From assembly GCA_943912835.1 (NCBI GenBank), contig CALTVJ010000040.1, forward strand, positions 1 through 17,043: DNA of 17,043 nt, read 5' to 3'. The stretch comes from an uncultured Porphyromonas sp. GTDB lineage: Bacteria > Bacteroidota > Bacteroidia > Bacteroidales > Porphyromonadaceae. The notes beneath the pieces were generated by a model, which searched no databases, was not told where the DNA came from, and worked only from the letters and a program-made list of their open reading frames with translations. Position numbers and translations under genes: made by a program. Positions 6,892 through 15,629 of this stretch are shown here, piece by piece. The first letter of the stretch is position 1. The number at the start of each line of letters is the position of its first letter.

Positions 6892-8544
6892 ATGAAATCT
6901 ATATTCAACAACAAGCTATGTAAAGGTCTATACATAGCCGCTCTTGCTGTAGCGAGTACTTTAACCTCTTGTGATAAAGAGCCAGTAAAGGCCGAAAACG
7001 AGATCTTAAACAAACTACACGAAGATCCTCACAAAGTGATCTACAAACTTACAGAGTACAACATTCCTGAGGGTAAAAACTTCGTTAATGCAGATCGTGC
7101 GAGTTTCACCAAAGTCGGAGAAACGACAGAACTTACTTTCAAGATTCAACCAGATGGTACTTGGGCTTGGGAAGGAGACAAAGACGAGTTCACTGTGAAG
7201 ACAGTAGCGGATGATCCTCATGCTATTTATAAGCTCGATATAGAGTACTTTAATCCGCAAGGAGCACCAATGAACCAACAGTTCATCGTCAATGGACAAG
7301 ATAAAATCCATCAGCATATCTTCTCAACCTATCGCAATAAGAGAGTTGTTCGCAAGGAAGCTGAGATTCACTATCTTTACCTATATGCCGATAAAGATAA
7401 TCAAGGACAGTATCTCTCTGATAATAACCCCATTGGCCTTGAGGGCTTCTTCCAGTTTAAACAGGAGTTTTCAGCCCAAAACATCAAGGCTGAGTTGATC
7501 CATGCTTACGGCAGTAAATATAGCCAGCAAGATGGACAGCCTAGTACTTATTATGCTCAATCTCTAGGAGTATCTGGGACAAAAGATATTAGTACTGACA
7601 TCAGCTTCCGTCGTATTGGTAATACAGATATTATCCACGAGGATCATACGCACCCAGCCGGGACTGAGCACAAAGATGAAGAAACCTCAAGCACAGGAGG
7701 AATCAATACAACTGAAGTTCATAAAATCACGTTCTTCCTTGGCGAGGGACACTTCCATGGATCTAGCTTCCACTATATTCAAGGACCACAAGATCTAAAG
7801 AAAAAAGAGCTTGCTGTAGAATACCAAATGGAAGCCACTTGGCAAGATGGCAAATGGGTACTATCTGGTCAAGTAGACAAATTTTTGTTGCAAACCGGTA
7901 AACTACAATCTGGAGGTAATTACCCCGCACCATCTATGGGTATGTGGATTGAACTATATGATAAGGAGAATAAGCTCCTGAATGCTACTTTTGCCGAGTC
8001 TGGTAAGCATCAGTTCTTCTTCCGCCCTACAGACATAAAAACGCTAAGCACACAAGAACCCTCAACGATCGTAGACAAAGATGTTCTCACTTATGTAGGA
8101 CAAGATACAAACCCTTGGGATAAATCTATAGCAAAAGACAAAGCAACTAATGTTAGTGCTACGAACCCAATTGGCTTGAAAGGATTTATCTATACCGATA
8201 AGTCAGACCTACAATTTACATGGAATATCGAGCTTTGGTCGCTCCCTCAAGGTAAAGGTACTCCAGTATCTCCATACTACGAGCCATCAGAGTACGCTCG
8301 CAAAACAGGTAAATGTGTATTACGCCTCCCTGTTCCGGTATATATTTGGCTTCCTAAAGGAGATGTTGACCAACTTATCGGGGAAGAAGAGTATCCAAGC
8401 AACTTTACTTCTAAACAAAAGGAAGTTACAGAAGCTATCCTAAAAGTATTAGGTATCAGCTTTAAAGATCTTGCAGCAGACTTGGAAACACGCTTCGATG
8501 GAGAGTGGGCTGACGAAAAAACTGGGGTTGGACGTTGGTTCTAG
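6892..8544 (+). CDS. His-rich lipoprotein with tandem-duplicated domain
   Basis: A 550-aa exported lipoprotein that I cannot place in a named family. A signal peptide with lipobox LTSC puts the lipidated cysteine at Cys27, and DKE follows. Two diverged copies of one unit are visible, about residues 47-206 and 277-451. Each starts with HK[VI] and continues through a DG-W- strand motif, an IEYF/IELY strand, an H-Q motif (HQHIF at 140-144, HQFFF at 373-377) and NPIGL[EK]GF. The linker between them is His-rich (His249, 252, 254, 260, 277, 287, 289, 294, including EDHTH and GHFHG). A C-terminal tail (about 475-550) is not duplicated. It lies 89 nt downstream of the small His-rich gene and ends at a strong terminator. 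A surface or periplasmic metal-binding partner of the receptor is the likely role, by inference. Confidence 0.82.
   Translation: MKSIFNNKLCKGLYIAALAVASTLTSCDKEPVKAENEILNKLHEDPHKVIYKLTEYNIPEGKNFVNADRASFTKVGETTELTFKIQPDGTWAWEGDKDEFTVKTVADDPHAIYKLDIEYFNPQGAPMNQQFIVNGQDKIHQHIFSTYRNKRVVRKEAEIHYLYLYADKDNQGQYLSDNNPIGLEGFFQFKQEFSAQNIKAELIHAYGSKYSQQDGQPSTYYAQSLGVSGTKDISTDISFRRIGNTDIIHEDHTHPAGTEHKDEETSSTGGINTTEVHKITFFLGEGHFHGSSFHYIQGPQDLKKKELAVEYQMEATWQDGKWVLSGQVDKFLLQTGKLQSGGNYPAPSMGMWIELYDKENKLLNATFAESGKHQFFFRPTDIKTLSTQEPSTIVDKDVLTYVGQDTNPWDKSIAKDKATNVSATNPIGLKGFIYTDKSDLQFTWNIELWSLPQGKGTPVSPYYEPSEYARKTGKCVLRLPVPVYIWLPKGDVDQLIGEEEYPSNFTSKQKEVTEAILKVLGISFKDLAADLETRFDGEWADEKTGVGRWF
7030..7509 (+). repeat. 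Lipoprotein domain copy 1
   Basis: This encodes about residues 47-206 of the lipoprotein. Landmarks in order are HKVIYKLTEY (47-56), QPDGTWAWEGD (86-96), YKLDIEYFNPQG (113-124), IHQHIFSTY (139-147), NPIGLEGF (179-186) and IKAELIHAYG (198-207). The same landmark order recurs in copy 2, at low identity, which indicates an old internal duplication. The boundaries are approximate. Confidence 0.65.
7720..8244 (+). repeat. Lipoprotein domain copy 2
   Basis: This encodes about residues 277-451. The landmarks matching copy 1 are HKITFFLGEG (277-286), WQDGKWVLSGQ (317-327), MGMWIELYDKEN (349-360), GKHQFFFRPT (371-380), NPIGLKGF (425-432) and WNIELWSLPQ (444-453). It has an insertion of about 20 residues between the HQ and NPIGL landmarks compared with copy 1. 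Confidence 0.65.
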
Positions 8545-8575
8545 CCTAAAGAAATAGGTATTTAATAACAGATAA

Positions 8576-8620
8576 AAGTAGGGGCTATCGCCGTTATGGC
8601 GATAGACCCTACTTCTTTTT
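8576..8620. terminator. Strong hairpin terminator between convergent genes
   Basis: Positions 8576-8592 pair with 8598-8614 in a 17-position stem with one G/A mismatch and a 5-nt loop (GTTAT). A C and then T5 (8616-8620) follow on the plus strand. On the minus strand the stem is followed by a TTTT-containing run, so it can also end the transcript of the convergent TRIC-type gene. Confidence 0.9.
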
Positions 8621-8636
8621 CTAAGAGGTTGCTCAT

Positions 8637-9281
8637 TTATTCCTCCTCATGGGTTTGAAAAACAGGAATACTCAAACCAAAAAACATAGCAAACAAACGT
8701 AAGGTAAGTACCGATGTCGCAGAAACAAATTGAATAAGTCCCAAACTCATTTCGGTAAATTGAATCAGTAAAGCATACACTACGCCCCCCAAAATACAAG
8801 CCGTAGCATAAAAGTCTTTGCGGAAAATAAGTGGAACCTCGTTAATCAATATATCTCGTATCAGACCTCCAAAACTACCCGTAATAGTTCCCATAATAAT
8901 AGCACACCACCAAGGGAACTGAGCATCTAATGTTTTTGCCATACCCACTACAACAAAAAGCCCTAGCCCAACAGAGTCAAAGAAAAAAAGTGAATGATTA
9001 GCTTTGATTACCTGACGACGGAAAACAATTGTAAATAGTAATGCTAGAGCTGTAACAACAAGATAAGAAGGTTGCGTAAGCCAAAAAGGAGAAACATTGA
9101 GCAAAATATCTCTCAATGTTCCTCCTCCAACTGCTGTCACCATGCCGACAACAAAAGCACCAAACCAATCAAAGCCCTTAGCCGCAGCAAGGCGTATACC
9201 ACTAATTGCAAAGGCAAAAGTACCAATGTAGTCACACCAGCTAACAAAGTTGTCCAAGCCAAGATATCTGATGATTTCCAT
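8637..9281 (-). CDS. TRIC/YicG-family (UPF0126) membrane protein
   Basis: A 214-aa integral membrane protein of the prokaryotic TRIC family, described as trimeric monovalent cation channels. About seven hydrophobic segments are visible, arranged as two related halves. Each half carries the family glycine motif: GGGTLRD (52-58) and GGLIRD (138-143). The N-terminal signature GTFAFAISGIRLA (20-32) is also present. It follows panB by 22 nt and is probably the last gene of the guaA-panB transcript, ending at the terminator at 8576-8620. A physiological link to purine or pantothenate synthesis is not evident; members of the family have also been annotated as possible glycine transporters. Confidence 0.9.
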   Translation of the reverse strand: MEIIRYLGLDNFVSWCDYIGTFAFAISGIRLAAAKGFDWFGAFVVGMVTAVGGGTLRDILLNVSPFWLTQPSYLVVTALALLFTIVFRRQVIKANHSLFFFDSVGLGLFVVVGMAKTLDAQFPWWCAIIMGTITGSFGGLIRDILINEVPLIFRKDFYATACILGGVVYALLIQFTEMSLGLIQFVSATSVLTLRLFAMFFGLSIPVFQTHEEE

Positions 9282-9303
9282 AACCTTTAGATAGTCTTAA
9301 TTG

Positions 9304-10122
9304 CTAGTATGCTTCATCAGTTCGTGGGAATGTCCTATCCTTCACGGCATCGACATAGTCGCCAAGAGCCTCCGTAATGGTATTCTCGAGTTCTGCAAAA
9401 CGTCTTACAAACTTAGGCTTAAAACTATTATCCAATCCCAAGACATCCTGCAAAACAAGAACCTGACCATCAACCTCTGCACCAGCACCAATGCCAATAA
9501 TCGGTACATGAGTTATTTCTCGAGCTCTCTCTGCTAAGTCTGAAGGGATTTTCTCTAAAACAATAGCACAGACTCCAAGTGAACTAAGTAAACGCACATC
9601 ATCAAGCAATTGCTCTGCCTCTGCCTCCTCCTTAGCTCTCAGACCAAAGCCTCCAAACTGATGGACACTCTGAGGCGTCAACCCCAAGTGACCTACAACA
9701 GGTATCCCTGCCCTTTGTATTAAAGTAATCGCACCTTGTACAATGGCTCCTCCCTCAAGTTTCACCCCATCAGCACCTGTCTCCTGCATGATACGTACTG
9801 CATTCTTGACGGCATCATATGGATCTGCTTGATAAGATCCAAACGGCATATCCACAATAACCATAGCTCGCTCGACAGCACGTACAACACTCGCTCCATG
9901 ATATATCATCTGGTCAAGTGTAATCGGTAACGTTGTCTTGTGACCAGCCATAACGTTCGCGGCTGAATCTCCAACAAGAATCATATCAACACCCGCACGA
10001 TCTACCAAACGAGCCATCGTATAATCATAAGCCGTCAGCATGGCAATAGGCTCATGCTGACGCTTCATTTCGAGAAGACGGAGTGTCGTTACCTTCTTCC
10101 CGTCTCTTTGATGTTTTGACAT
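9304..10122 (-). CDS. panB: 3-methyl-2-oxobutanoate hydroxymethyltransferase
   Basis: A 272-aa TIM-barrel enzyme that transfers a hydroxymethyl group from 5,10-methylene-THF to 2-oxoisovalerate to give ketopantoate, the first committed step of pantothenate and CoA synthesis. Visible motifs are MLTAYDYTMARL (28-39), VGDSAANVMAGH (50-61), DMPFGSY (91-97), KLEGG (121-125), GHLGLTPQSVHQFGG (144-158) and GIGAGAEVDGQVLV (210-223). Predicted Mg2+ ligands are Asp52, Asp91 and Glu123, with Glu190 as catalytic acid/base. Length is normal. It lies 26 nt after guaA, and no separate promoter was seen. No panC or panD is in the window. Confidence 0.96.
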   Translation of the reverse strand: MSKHQRDGKKVTTLRLLEMKRQHEPIAMLTAYDYTMARLVDRAGVDMILVGDSAANVMAGHKTTLPITLDQMIYHGASVVRAVERAMVIVDMPFGSYQADPYDAVKNAVRIMQETGADGVKLEGGAIVQGAITLIQRAGIPVVGHLGLTPQSVHQFGGFGLRAKEEAEAEQLLDDVRLLSSLGVCAIVLEKIPSDLAERAREITHVPIIGIGAGAEVDGQVLVLQDVLGLDNSFKPKFVRRFAELENTITEALGDYVDAVKDRTFPRTDEAY

Positions 10123-10148
10123 CTATTTATATTATGATCGATATAGAA

Positions 10149-11666
10149 CTATTCCCACTCAATTGTGCTGGGTGGCTTTGACGAAATATCGTAAACAACA
10201 CGATTAACTCCTCGAACCTTGTTTATGATTTCATTACTTACTTTAGCAAGGAATTCATAGGGCAAATGAGCCCAATCAGCACTCATTGCATCCATACTAG
10301 TTACAGCACGTAGAGCAATCGTATATTCATAGGTACGTTCATCCCCCATGACACCAACGCTCTTGATCGGAAGTAAAATAGCTCCTGCCTGCCAAACATC
10401 ATCATACAGTCCCCATTCTCTCATAAGGCTCATATAGATGTCGTCTGCATTTTGCAAAATCTCGATCTTCTCTTCGGTTAATTCTCCGATAATACGAATA
10501 CCAAGACCCGGACCAGGGAATGGTTGGCGCTTAATCAGATGCTCTTGCATCCCTAGCTCCAACCCCACACGCCTTACTTCATCTTTGAATAGTAGACGTA
10601 GAGGCTCTACAAGCTTAAGGTTCATGCGCTCTGGAAGCCCTCCAACATTATGATGACTCTTGATGACCTTGCCTGTGATATTGATTGACTCAATCACATC
10701 TGGATAAATCGTGCCTTGCCCCAACCATTTAATGTCTTTGAGTTTTTTTGCTTCCTCATCAAACACATCGATGAAGCCTCGACCAATAATCTTACGTTTC
10801 TCCTCAGGATCTGTTACTCCCTTTAATTCACTAAGGAATTTATCCTTCGCATCAACTCCAATAACATTAAGTCCCAAATGTTCGTAATCTCTCAAAACAT
10901 TCTCAAACTCGTTCTTGCGCAACAAGCCGTGATCAACAAAGATACAAGTCAAATTCTTACCAATCGCGCGATGAAGTAGAACGGCTGTTACTGACGAGTC
11001 TACTCCACCCGAAAGAGCTAAAATAACTTTATCATCACCTAATTGCTCTTTGAGCTCTGCCACCGTGCTATCAATAAACGAAGCAGGAGACCAATTTCCT
11101 TTAATCCCAGTAATATCTAAGAAGTTCTCCAAAAAGTGCATCCCTTCCTCACTGTGAAACGCCTCTGGGTGAAACTGTAGTCCCCATGTATTCTCACCTT
11201 CGACACGAAAAGCCGCAGCAGCTACATCTTCGGTACTCGCTATGATATTAAAACCCGATGGCAAATTCGTTATCGTGTCTCCATGAGACATCCATACGAT
11301 ACCTCCCTCCTGAACTCCACGCAATAAGGGGTCGTTCGCCTTAATGGTAATACGAGCACGTCCATATTCTCTCGTATCACAAGGCTCTACTTTCCCTCCT
11401 GCTTGATGCACAAGGCTCTGAGCTCCATAACAGATACCCAGGAGAGGACGTTGCCCTCTTAGGCGACTAAGTTCCGTACGAAACGCCTCACTATCATAGA
11501 CTGAATAAGGGCTTCCTGACAAAATAATCCCTGCTACACCTTTAAGATCTTCAGGAACCTTGTTGTATGGGACGATTTCGCAATAAGTATTCAGTTCTCT
11601 AAGACGACGTCCTATAAGCTGAGTCGTTTGTGAACCAAAATCTAAAATGAGAATCTTCTCTTGCAT
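10149..11666 (-). CDS. guaA: GMP synthase (glutamine-hydrolysing)
   Basis: A 505-aa two-domain enzyme that converts XMP to GMP using ATP and glutamine. The class I glutamine amidotransferase domain (about 1-190) has its nucleophile Cys79 in GICYGAQ and its partners His166 and Glu168 in QFHPEAF. The ATP-pyrophosphatase domain carries the P-loop SGGVDS (219-224). The C-terminal dimerisation domain ends in the family-typical KPPSTIEWE. Length is as expected and all key residues are present. It has its own -7 element 51 nt upstream and leads the guaA-panB-TRIC group. Confidence 0.97.
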   Translation of the reverse strand: MQEKILILDFGSQTTQLIGRRLRELNTYCEIVPYNKVPEDLKGVAGIILSGSPYSVYDSEAFRTELSRLRGQRPLLGICYGAQSLVHQAGGKVEPCDTREYGRARITIKANDPLLRGVQEGGIVWMSHGDTITNLPSGFNIIASTEDVAAAAFRVEGENTWGLQFHPEAFHSEEGMHFLENFLDITGIKGNWSPASFIDSTVAELKEQLGDDKVILALSGGVDSSVTAVLLHRAIGKNLTCIFVDHGLLRKNEFENVLRDYEHLGLNVIGVDAKDKFLSELKGVTDPEEKRKIIGRGFIDVFDEEAKKLKDIKWLGQGTIYPDVIESINITGKVIKSHHNVGGLPERMNLKLVEPLRLLFKDEVRRVGLELGMQEHLIKRQPFPGPGLGIRIIGELTEEKIEILQNADDIYMSLMREWGLYDDVWQAGAILLPIKSVGVMGDERTYEYTIALRAVTSMDAMSADWAHLPYEFLAKVSNEIINKVRGVNRVVYDISSKPPSTIEWE

Positions 11667-11716
11667 TAGGTAAAGTTATTGTTTTATGCGTATAGTACAC
11701 TTTGTATATGAGACTA

Positions 11717-11724
11717 CAAAGTTA
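11717..11724 (-). promoter_or_regulatory. -7 promoter element of guaA
   Basis: The minus strand reads TAACTTTG, an exact TAnnTTTG match. It predicts transcription from about 11710 and a 5' leader of about 44 nt. No clear -33 TTTG is present. Together with the 112-nt gap, it suggests guaA starts a new transcript independent of the upstream DUF695-type gene. Confidence 0.55.
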
Positions 11725-11778
11725 CAATTTTAAGAGCGATAAGTCTACTTATTTAGAACTATTAATAGGTATTCTTTA

Positions 11779-12216
11779 TCAATCATCTTCGTAGCTACAA
11801 AGTGTCAACAAATCTTGATATTCGTCCCAGTCTTCATCTTCCACACAGTCAATATCAAGAGGTAAAGTTTGATAAGTGGATAATACATTATTAAGTCTCT
11901 CTCCAAAAGTTGGTAAATGTCTAGTATACCAAATCCAAGATTTTTCGCCAGCACCAGTGTAATTTCCGACAAGAATAGCGAGTTTATCCCGTTCCATCTC
12001 TTTTCTTAGGAGTGGCTCAATCTCAGCAATCAATTCGGCATCGGCTTCAGCTGGCATACCCTCTTCATCGGCATCGTAAGCCCACTTGATATCTACTCTT
12101 ACTTTAAGTTTTTTACTCATACGGAAAGTCTCCAAATCCAGACGTCCCGTCACAAAAATAAGTTTACCATCCTCACTATCTCCGAGGACGGTAAACCAGT
12201 TATCCGACAATTTCAT
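11779..12216 (-). CDS. DUF695-like protein of unknown function
   Basis: A 145-aa soluble, acidic protein with no signal peptide or membrane segment. The region about 80-145 (ILVGNYTGAGEKSWIWYTRH, then FGERLNNVL, PLDI and a DEDWDEYQDLL-type acidic stretch) matches my memory of DUF695 proteins, whose biochemical role is unknown. The N-terminal half is a mixed alpha/beta sequence starting at DNWFTVLG. It lies 54 nt after nadE on the same strand, with no promoter element seen between them, so it may be the last gene of the exbB-tonB-nadE transcript. Confidence 0.75.
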   Translation of the reverse strand: MKLSDNWFTVLGDSEDGKLIFVTGRLDLETFRMSKKLKVRVDIKWAYDADEEGMPAEADAELIAEIEPLLRKEMERDKLAILVGNYTGAGEKSWIWYTRHLPTFGERLNNVLSTYQTLPLDIDCVEDEDWDEYQDLLTLCSYEDD

Positions 12217-12270
12217 TTATAATATGTGTACCCACTATATTTCTAGATGTTCTCAATAAAGTCTACGTAG

Positions 12271-14202
12271 CTACAACGAGTCTATCTCTTTGAGCCAACT
12301 ATCAGCGACTGCATCACTAGGCATACGCCAATCTCCTCGAGGAGATAAGCTAATACGGCTTACTTTAGGTCCATCAGGCATACAGTTCCTCTTAAATTGC
12401 TGAGTGAAGAAACGACGATAAAATACCCCCATCCAGTGTTTGATTTCCTGATGTGTATATTTTCCCTTAAATGCCATAAGTGCCAAATAATGTATTTTAC
12501 TTGGTGTATAACCATAAGCTAAGAAGTTATACATCACAAAATCATGTAGTTCATAAGGCCCGACCAAATCCTCAGTCTGTTGTGCTATATCTCCAGACTC
12601 TGTCGTTGGTTTTAACTCTGGACTAATAGGTGTATCCAAAATAGCATTAAGCACCTCAGCGATATCAGATCCAAGACGTTCGCTATAGGCAATATAACGC
12701 ACTATATGCTGGATGCTTGTTTTAGGTAAGCCTGCGTTAAGCCCATACATGCTCATATGATCTCCATTATAGGTACACCACCCCAATGCTAATTCGCTGA
12801 GGTCTCCAGTACCAATAACAATTCCCCCAACCTGATTCGCAACATCCATCAAAATCTGAGTACGTTCTCTTGCTTGGGCATTCTCATAAGTTGCGTCTAA
12901 GGTTTTTCCATCATGGCCAATATCTGCAAAGTGACTCTCTACTGCTGATTTAATATCGATTTCTCTGGTTGTTACACCAAGCAAATCCATCAATTTGTGA
13001 GCGTTCGTTCGTGTCCTCTCACTGGTACCAAGCCCAGGCATTGTGATACCAATAATCCCCTTACGCTCTAAGCCCATGAAGTCGAAAGTAGCGACAGCAG
13101 ACAACAAAGCCAAAGTTGAATCTAGCCCCCCAGAGATTCCAATCACAACCTTTTGACAAGCAATATGTCTTAATCTTTGACTGAGAGCACAAATCTGCAT
13201 GTCCAAAACTTCTGCACAACGCTCTTCTCTTTGCTCTTTTGGTAAAAATGGGTTAGATTCTATCTCTCGTGATATATCAAAACTTTCCTCTTCACTGCGT
13301 AATGTAAATGGGATCTCTGTGAGAAGTCCCCTTTGAGTATGATTAGATACAGAAGCTCTAAAACTACTATTTTGAAGACGTTCACTTCGGATTCTGCTAA
13401 CATCAATATCATTAATTAACAAACGCTCAGCGTACTCAAAGCGTGGCATTTCACTCATAATGCGTCCAATCTCTGCGATAAAGGCTTTCCCCGTATAAAC
13501 AACATCTGTAGAACTCTCTCCAGAGCCACACGAGCAGTACACATAGCCACATAGATTTTGACTACTCAAACCACTGATTAGACTACGCAAATAATTATGC
13601 TTGCCAATACTTTCGTTACTTGCCGATAGGTTAAAAATTATATGGGCACCATACATTGCCAAACGGGTTCCTGGAGTATAAGGCGTCCACATATCCTCAC
13701 AAATCTCAATGCCGATACCCACATAGCCTGAGCGAAACAAAAGATTATGCCCAATAGGTACCTCTACATCACCTATTCGAGCCATCGTAAATTGTAAGTC
13801 ACGACTCGGAGAGAACCACCTTGCCTCCTGAAACTCTCGATAGTTAGGTAAAAATGTTTTGGGTATAGCTCCCAGTATTTTACCAGACTGAAACGCTAAA
13901 GCTGAGTTAAAAAGCTTCTCCTCTACCCGAATAGGAATACCAACCAAAACCAAAACTTTGGTATCAGCCGTACGTTCAACCAAATGCAACAGCGCCTGCT
14001 CGGCCTGCTCAATCAGAAAAGGCTGCAGAAACAAATCGTTGCATGTGTATCCAGTAATACACAACTCTGGAAAAGTAATAATCTCTACTCCCTGCTCTTC
14101 TGCCTCATAGATCATACGCTCAATGCGTGATACATTATAATGGCAATCAGCGACACGTACAAATGGTACGGCAGCTGCAACCTTAATGAATCCGTGCTTC
14201 AT
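12271..14202 (-). CDS. nadE: Glutamine-dependent NAD+ synthetase
   Basis: A 643-aa enzyme that amidates nicotinate adenine dinucleotide to NAD+ using glutamine-derived ammonia and ATP. The N-terminal nitrilase-type glutaminase domain (about 1-290) has the Glu-Lys-Cys triad: Glu46 in TFPELCITGY, Lys115 in PKTFLPNYREF and Cys168 in GIEICEDMW. The C-terminal synthetase domain (about 330-643) has the P-loop SGGLDS (357-362) and GTGDLSELALGWCTYNGDH. This is the long two-domain form that does not need a separate ammonia source. The gene starts 39 nt after tonB on the same strand with no promoter element seen, so it may be transcribed with exbB-exbD-tonB. Confidence 0.96.
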   Translation of the reverse strand: MKHGFIKVAAAVPFVRVADCHYNVSRIERMIYEAEEQGVEIITFPELCITGYTCNDLFLQPFLIEQAEQALLHLVERTADTKVLVLVGIPIRVEEKLFNSALAFQSGKILGAIPKTFLPNYREFQEARWFSPSRDLQFTMARIGDVEVPIGHNLLFRSGYVGIGIEICEDMWTPYTPGTRLAMYGAHIIFNLSASNESIGKHNYLRSLISGLSSQNLCGYVYCSCGSGESSTDVVYTGKAFIAEIGRIMSEMPRFEYAERLLINDIDVSRIRSERLQNSSFRASVSNHTQRGLLTEIPFTLRSEEESFDISREIESNPFLPKEQREERCAEVLDMQICALSQRLRHIACQKVVIGISGGLDSTLALLSAVATFDFMGLERKGIIGITMPGLGTSERTRTNAHKLMDLLGVTTREIDIKSAVESHFADIGHDGKTLDATYENAQARERTQILMDVANQVGGIVIGTGDLSELALGWCTYNGDHMSMYGLNAGLPKTSIQHIVRYIAYSERLGSDIAEVLNAILDTPISPELKPTTESGDIAQQTEDLVGPYELHDFVMYNFLAYGYTPSKIHYLALMAFKGKYTHQEIKHWMGVFYRRFFTQQFKRNCMPDGPKVSRISLSPRGDWRMPSDAVADSWLKEIDSL

Positions 14203-14241
14203 TTTAGTTTTACTTTGATCTTATACATTATTACAAGCGAC

Positions 14242-15177
14242 TTATTGCTTGCGAACATATATGTATGTTATTGTTCCTGACTGACTTTTTCCACCTTCTT
14301 GCGGATTAAATGTTGTTGCCTTGGCTGCTTGTATCGCTTCATTACGTACTGAGACATCGGCAATAGTTGTTCCTCGCGGAGATACACTAGCAGAACTTAC
14401 AGTACCGTTAGATTCAACCACTATCTGCACAACGATACGCCCCTCTATAGCCTTATTTACATATGGAGCTTTAAGATTTCCTCCGTTACTAACAATACGT
14501 CGACCTTCTAAACTAAAAGAACCTCCAGCACGACCTGATATATCCCCCTGGTTCCCAGCCCCTAAATCATTACCATGGCTACCCGACTTATTACGTCCCG
14601 CCCCAAAAGCATTCGCAACACTATTACCTATAGCTTGCCTCTTTTCATTACGTTCACGTTCAGCCTGCTCCTTGCGAAGACGTTCAGCTTCAGCTAGCTG
14701 TTCTTTACGAATTTGCTGTTCTTTACGAAGTCTCTCGGCTACAGCTTCTTTCTCTTTTTCTATTTGTTGCTGCTTACGGAGAGCTTCAGCCTCTTGCTTT
14801 TGCTTCCTAGATCTAGCTTCCTCTCGTAATCTCAAACTCTCCTCGTGAGTCTGAGTACTGATATCCTCTCTTACCTGAGGCTTAGGCTGTACCTTCGACA
14901 CCGGTGGCAACACTTTTTTCTCAACGTTTTCTGAGGGTTTTATTGGGCTTGGTTCAATAGACTCAGGTTCTGGAGTTTGACCTTCCAATCCCATAGGCTC
15001 TTCTTGCCCCTGAGCTGCTTCAACTTGTCCAATATCTAATATTACAAGCTCTTGAGAATGAGTATGCTGTACCTTTGGCCGTAATACTAAGAAGTACAAA
15101 ACAAGCATGAGTAGAGCATGTAGTAAGAATGTGACCCCTAAAGCAATCAATCTTTGTTTTTGTCTAAGCTTACTCAT
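14242..15177 (-). CDS. tonB: TonB/TolA-type energy transducer
   Basis: A 311-aa inner-membrane protein that links the ExbB/ExbD proton motor to outer-membrane receptors. A single N-terminal membrane anchor (about 10-32) contains His20, comparable to the functionally important TonB anchor histidine. A Pro/Glu-rich stretch (55-105) follows, then a long charged helix (about 112-181) of R/K/E/Q/A with repeated ERLRKEQ, as in TolA. A Gly/Asn-rich segment (184-222) precedes the C-terminal TonB-like domain (about 225-311), which includes GRIVVQIVVESNGTV and ends in TYIYVRKQ. The long helix makes a TolA-like assignment possible, but no tolB or pal lies in the window. It sits 29 nt after exbD in a motor operon. 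Confidence 0.88.
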   Translation of the reverse strand: MSKLRQKQRLIALGVTFLLHALLMLVLYFLVLRPKVQHTHSQELVILDIGQVEAAQGQEEPMGLEGQTPEPESIEPSPIKPSENVEKKVLPPVSKVQPKPQVREDISTQTHEESLRLREEARSRKQKQEAEALRKQQQIEKEKEAVAERLRKEQQIRKEQLAEAERLRKEQAERERNEKRQAIGNSVANAFGAGRNKSGSHGNDLGAGNQGDISGRAGGSFSLEGRRIVSNGGNLKAPYVNKAIEGRIVVQIVVESNGTVSSASVSPRGTTIADVSVRNEAIQAAKATTFNPQEGGKSQSGTITYIYVRKQ

Positions 15178-15206
15178 ATTCTTTAAGTCTACCTATAGTA
15201 TCAAAC

Positions 15207-15623
15207 CTATTTAGAGTCTATTTTGGTCGCTAAAACCACCTTCAACCGCGATTTATTAGCAACACTAATACCACGAACGACACTTGAGTAAGGGACTGTC
15301 TCATCTGCATGAATCGTCAAATAAGCGTCTGTATGTTCTGCTGCATATACCCCCAGCATCGTCTCAATACTATCAAGACTATACATCTGCTCTGGCGATT
15401 TATCTAAACTTAGATAGTATGTACCTTCTGAGGATATAATCAACCTAGCTGCTTGTTTTACCTCTTGTTGACTAGCAGTTGCACTAGGGAGGCTCACCTT
15501 AATCACATTAGGGACAACAATAGTACTCGTAACAAGAAAGAATATTAAGAGCAAAAAAATGACATCAGTCATAGATGCCATACTGAAGGCATTCTCAACC
15601 TTTGTTTTACGTTTAAGTGCCAT
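15207..15623 (-). CDS. exbD: ExbD/TolR-family proton-channel subunit
   Basis: A 138-aa bitopic inner-membrane protein that forms the proton-driven motor with ExbB. The N-terminal motif SMASMTDVIFLLLIFFLVTS (14-33) contains the essential membrane aspartate, Asp20, within a transmembrane helix (about 20-38). The rest is a small periplasmic domain. The length fits the family. It starts 6 nt after exbB and precedes tonB. ExbD and TolR cannot be separated firmly by sequence here. Confidence 0.92.
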   Translation of the reverse strand: MALKRKTKVENAFSMASMTDVIFLLLIFFLVTSTIVVPNVIKVSLPSATASQQEVKQAARLIISSEGTYYLSLDKSPEQMYSLDSIETMLGVYAAEHTDAYLTIHADETVPYSSVVRGISVANKSRLKVVLATKIDSK

Positions 15624-15629
15624 AGACCA

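Noticed and set aside
14321..14848. 175-codon open frame on the plus strand rich in Ser, Arg, Cys and Leu.
   Set aside because: It is the antisense shadow of the repetitive charged helix of tonB, and its low-complexity composition reflects that repeat.
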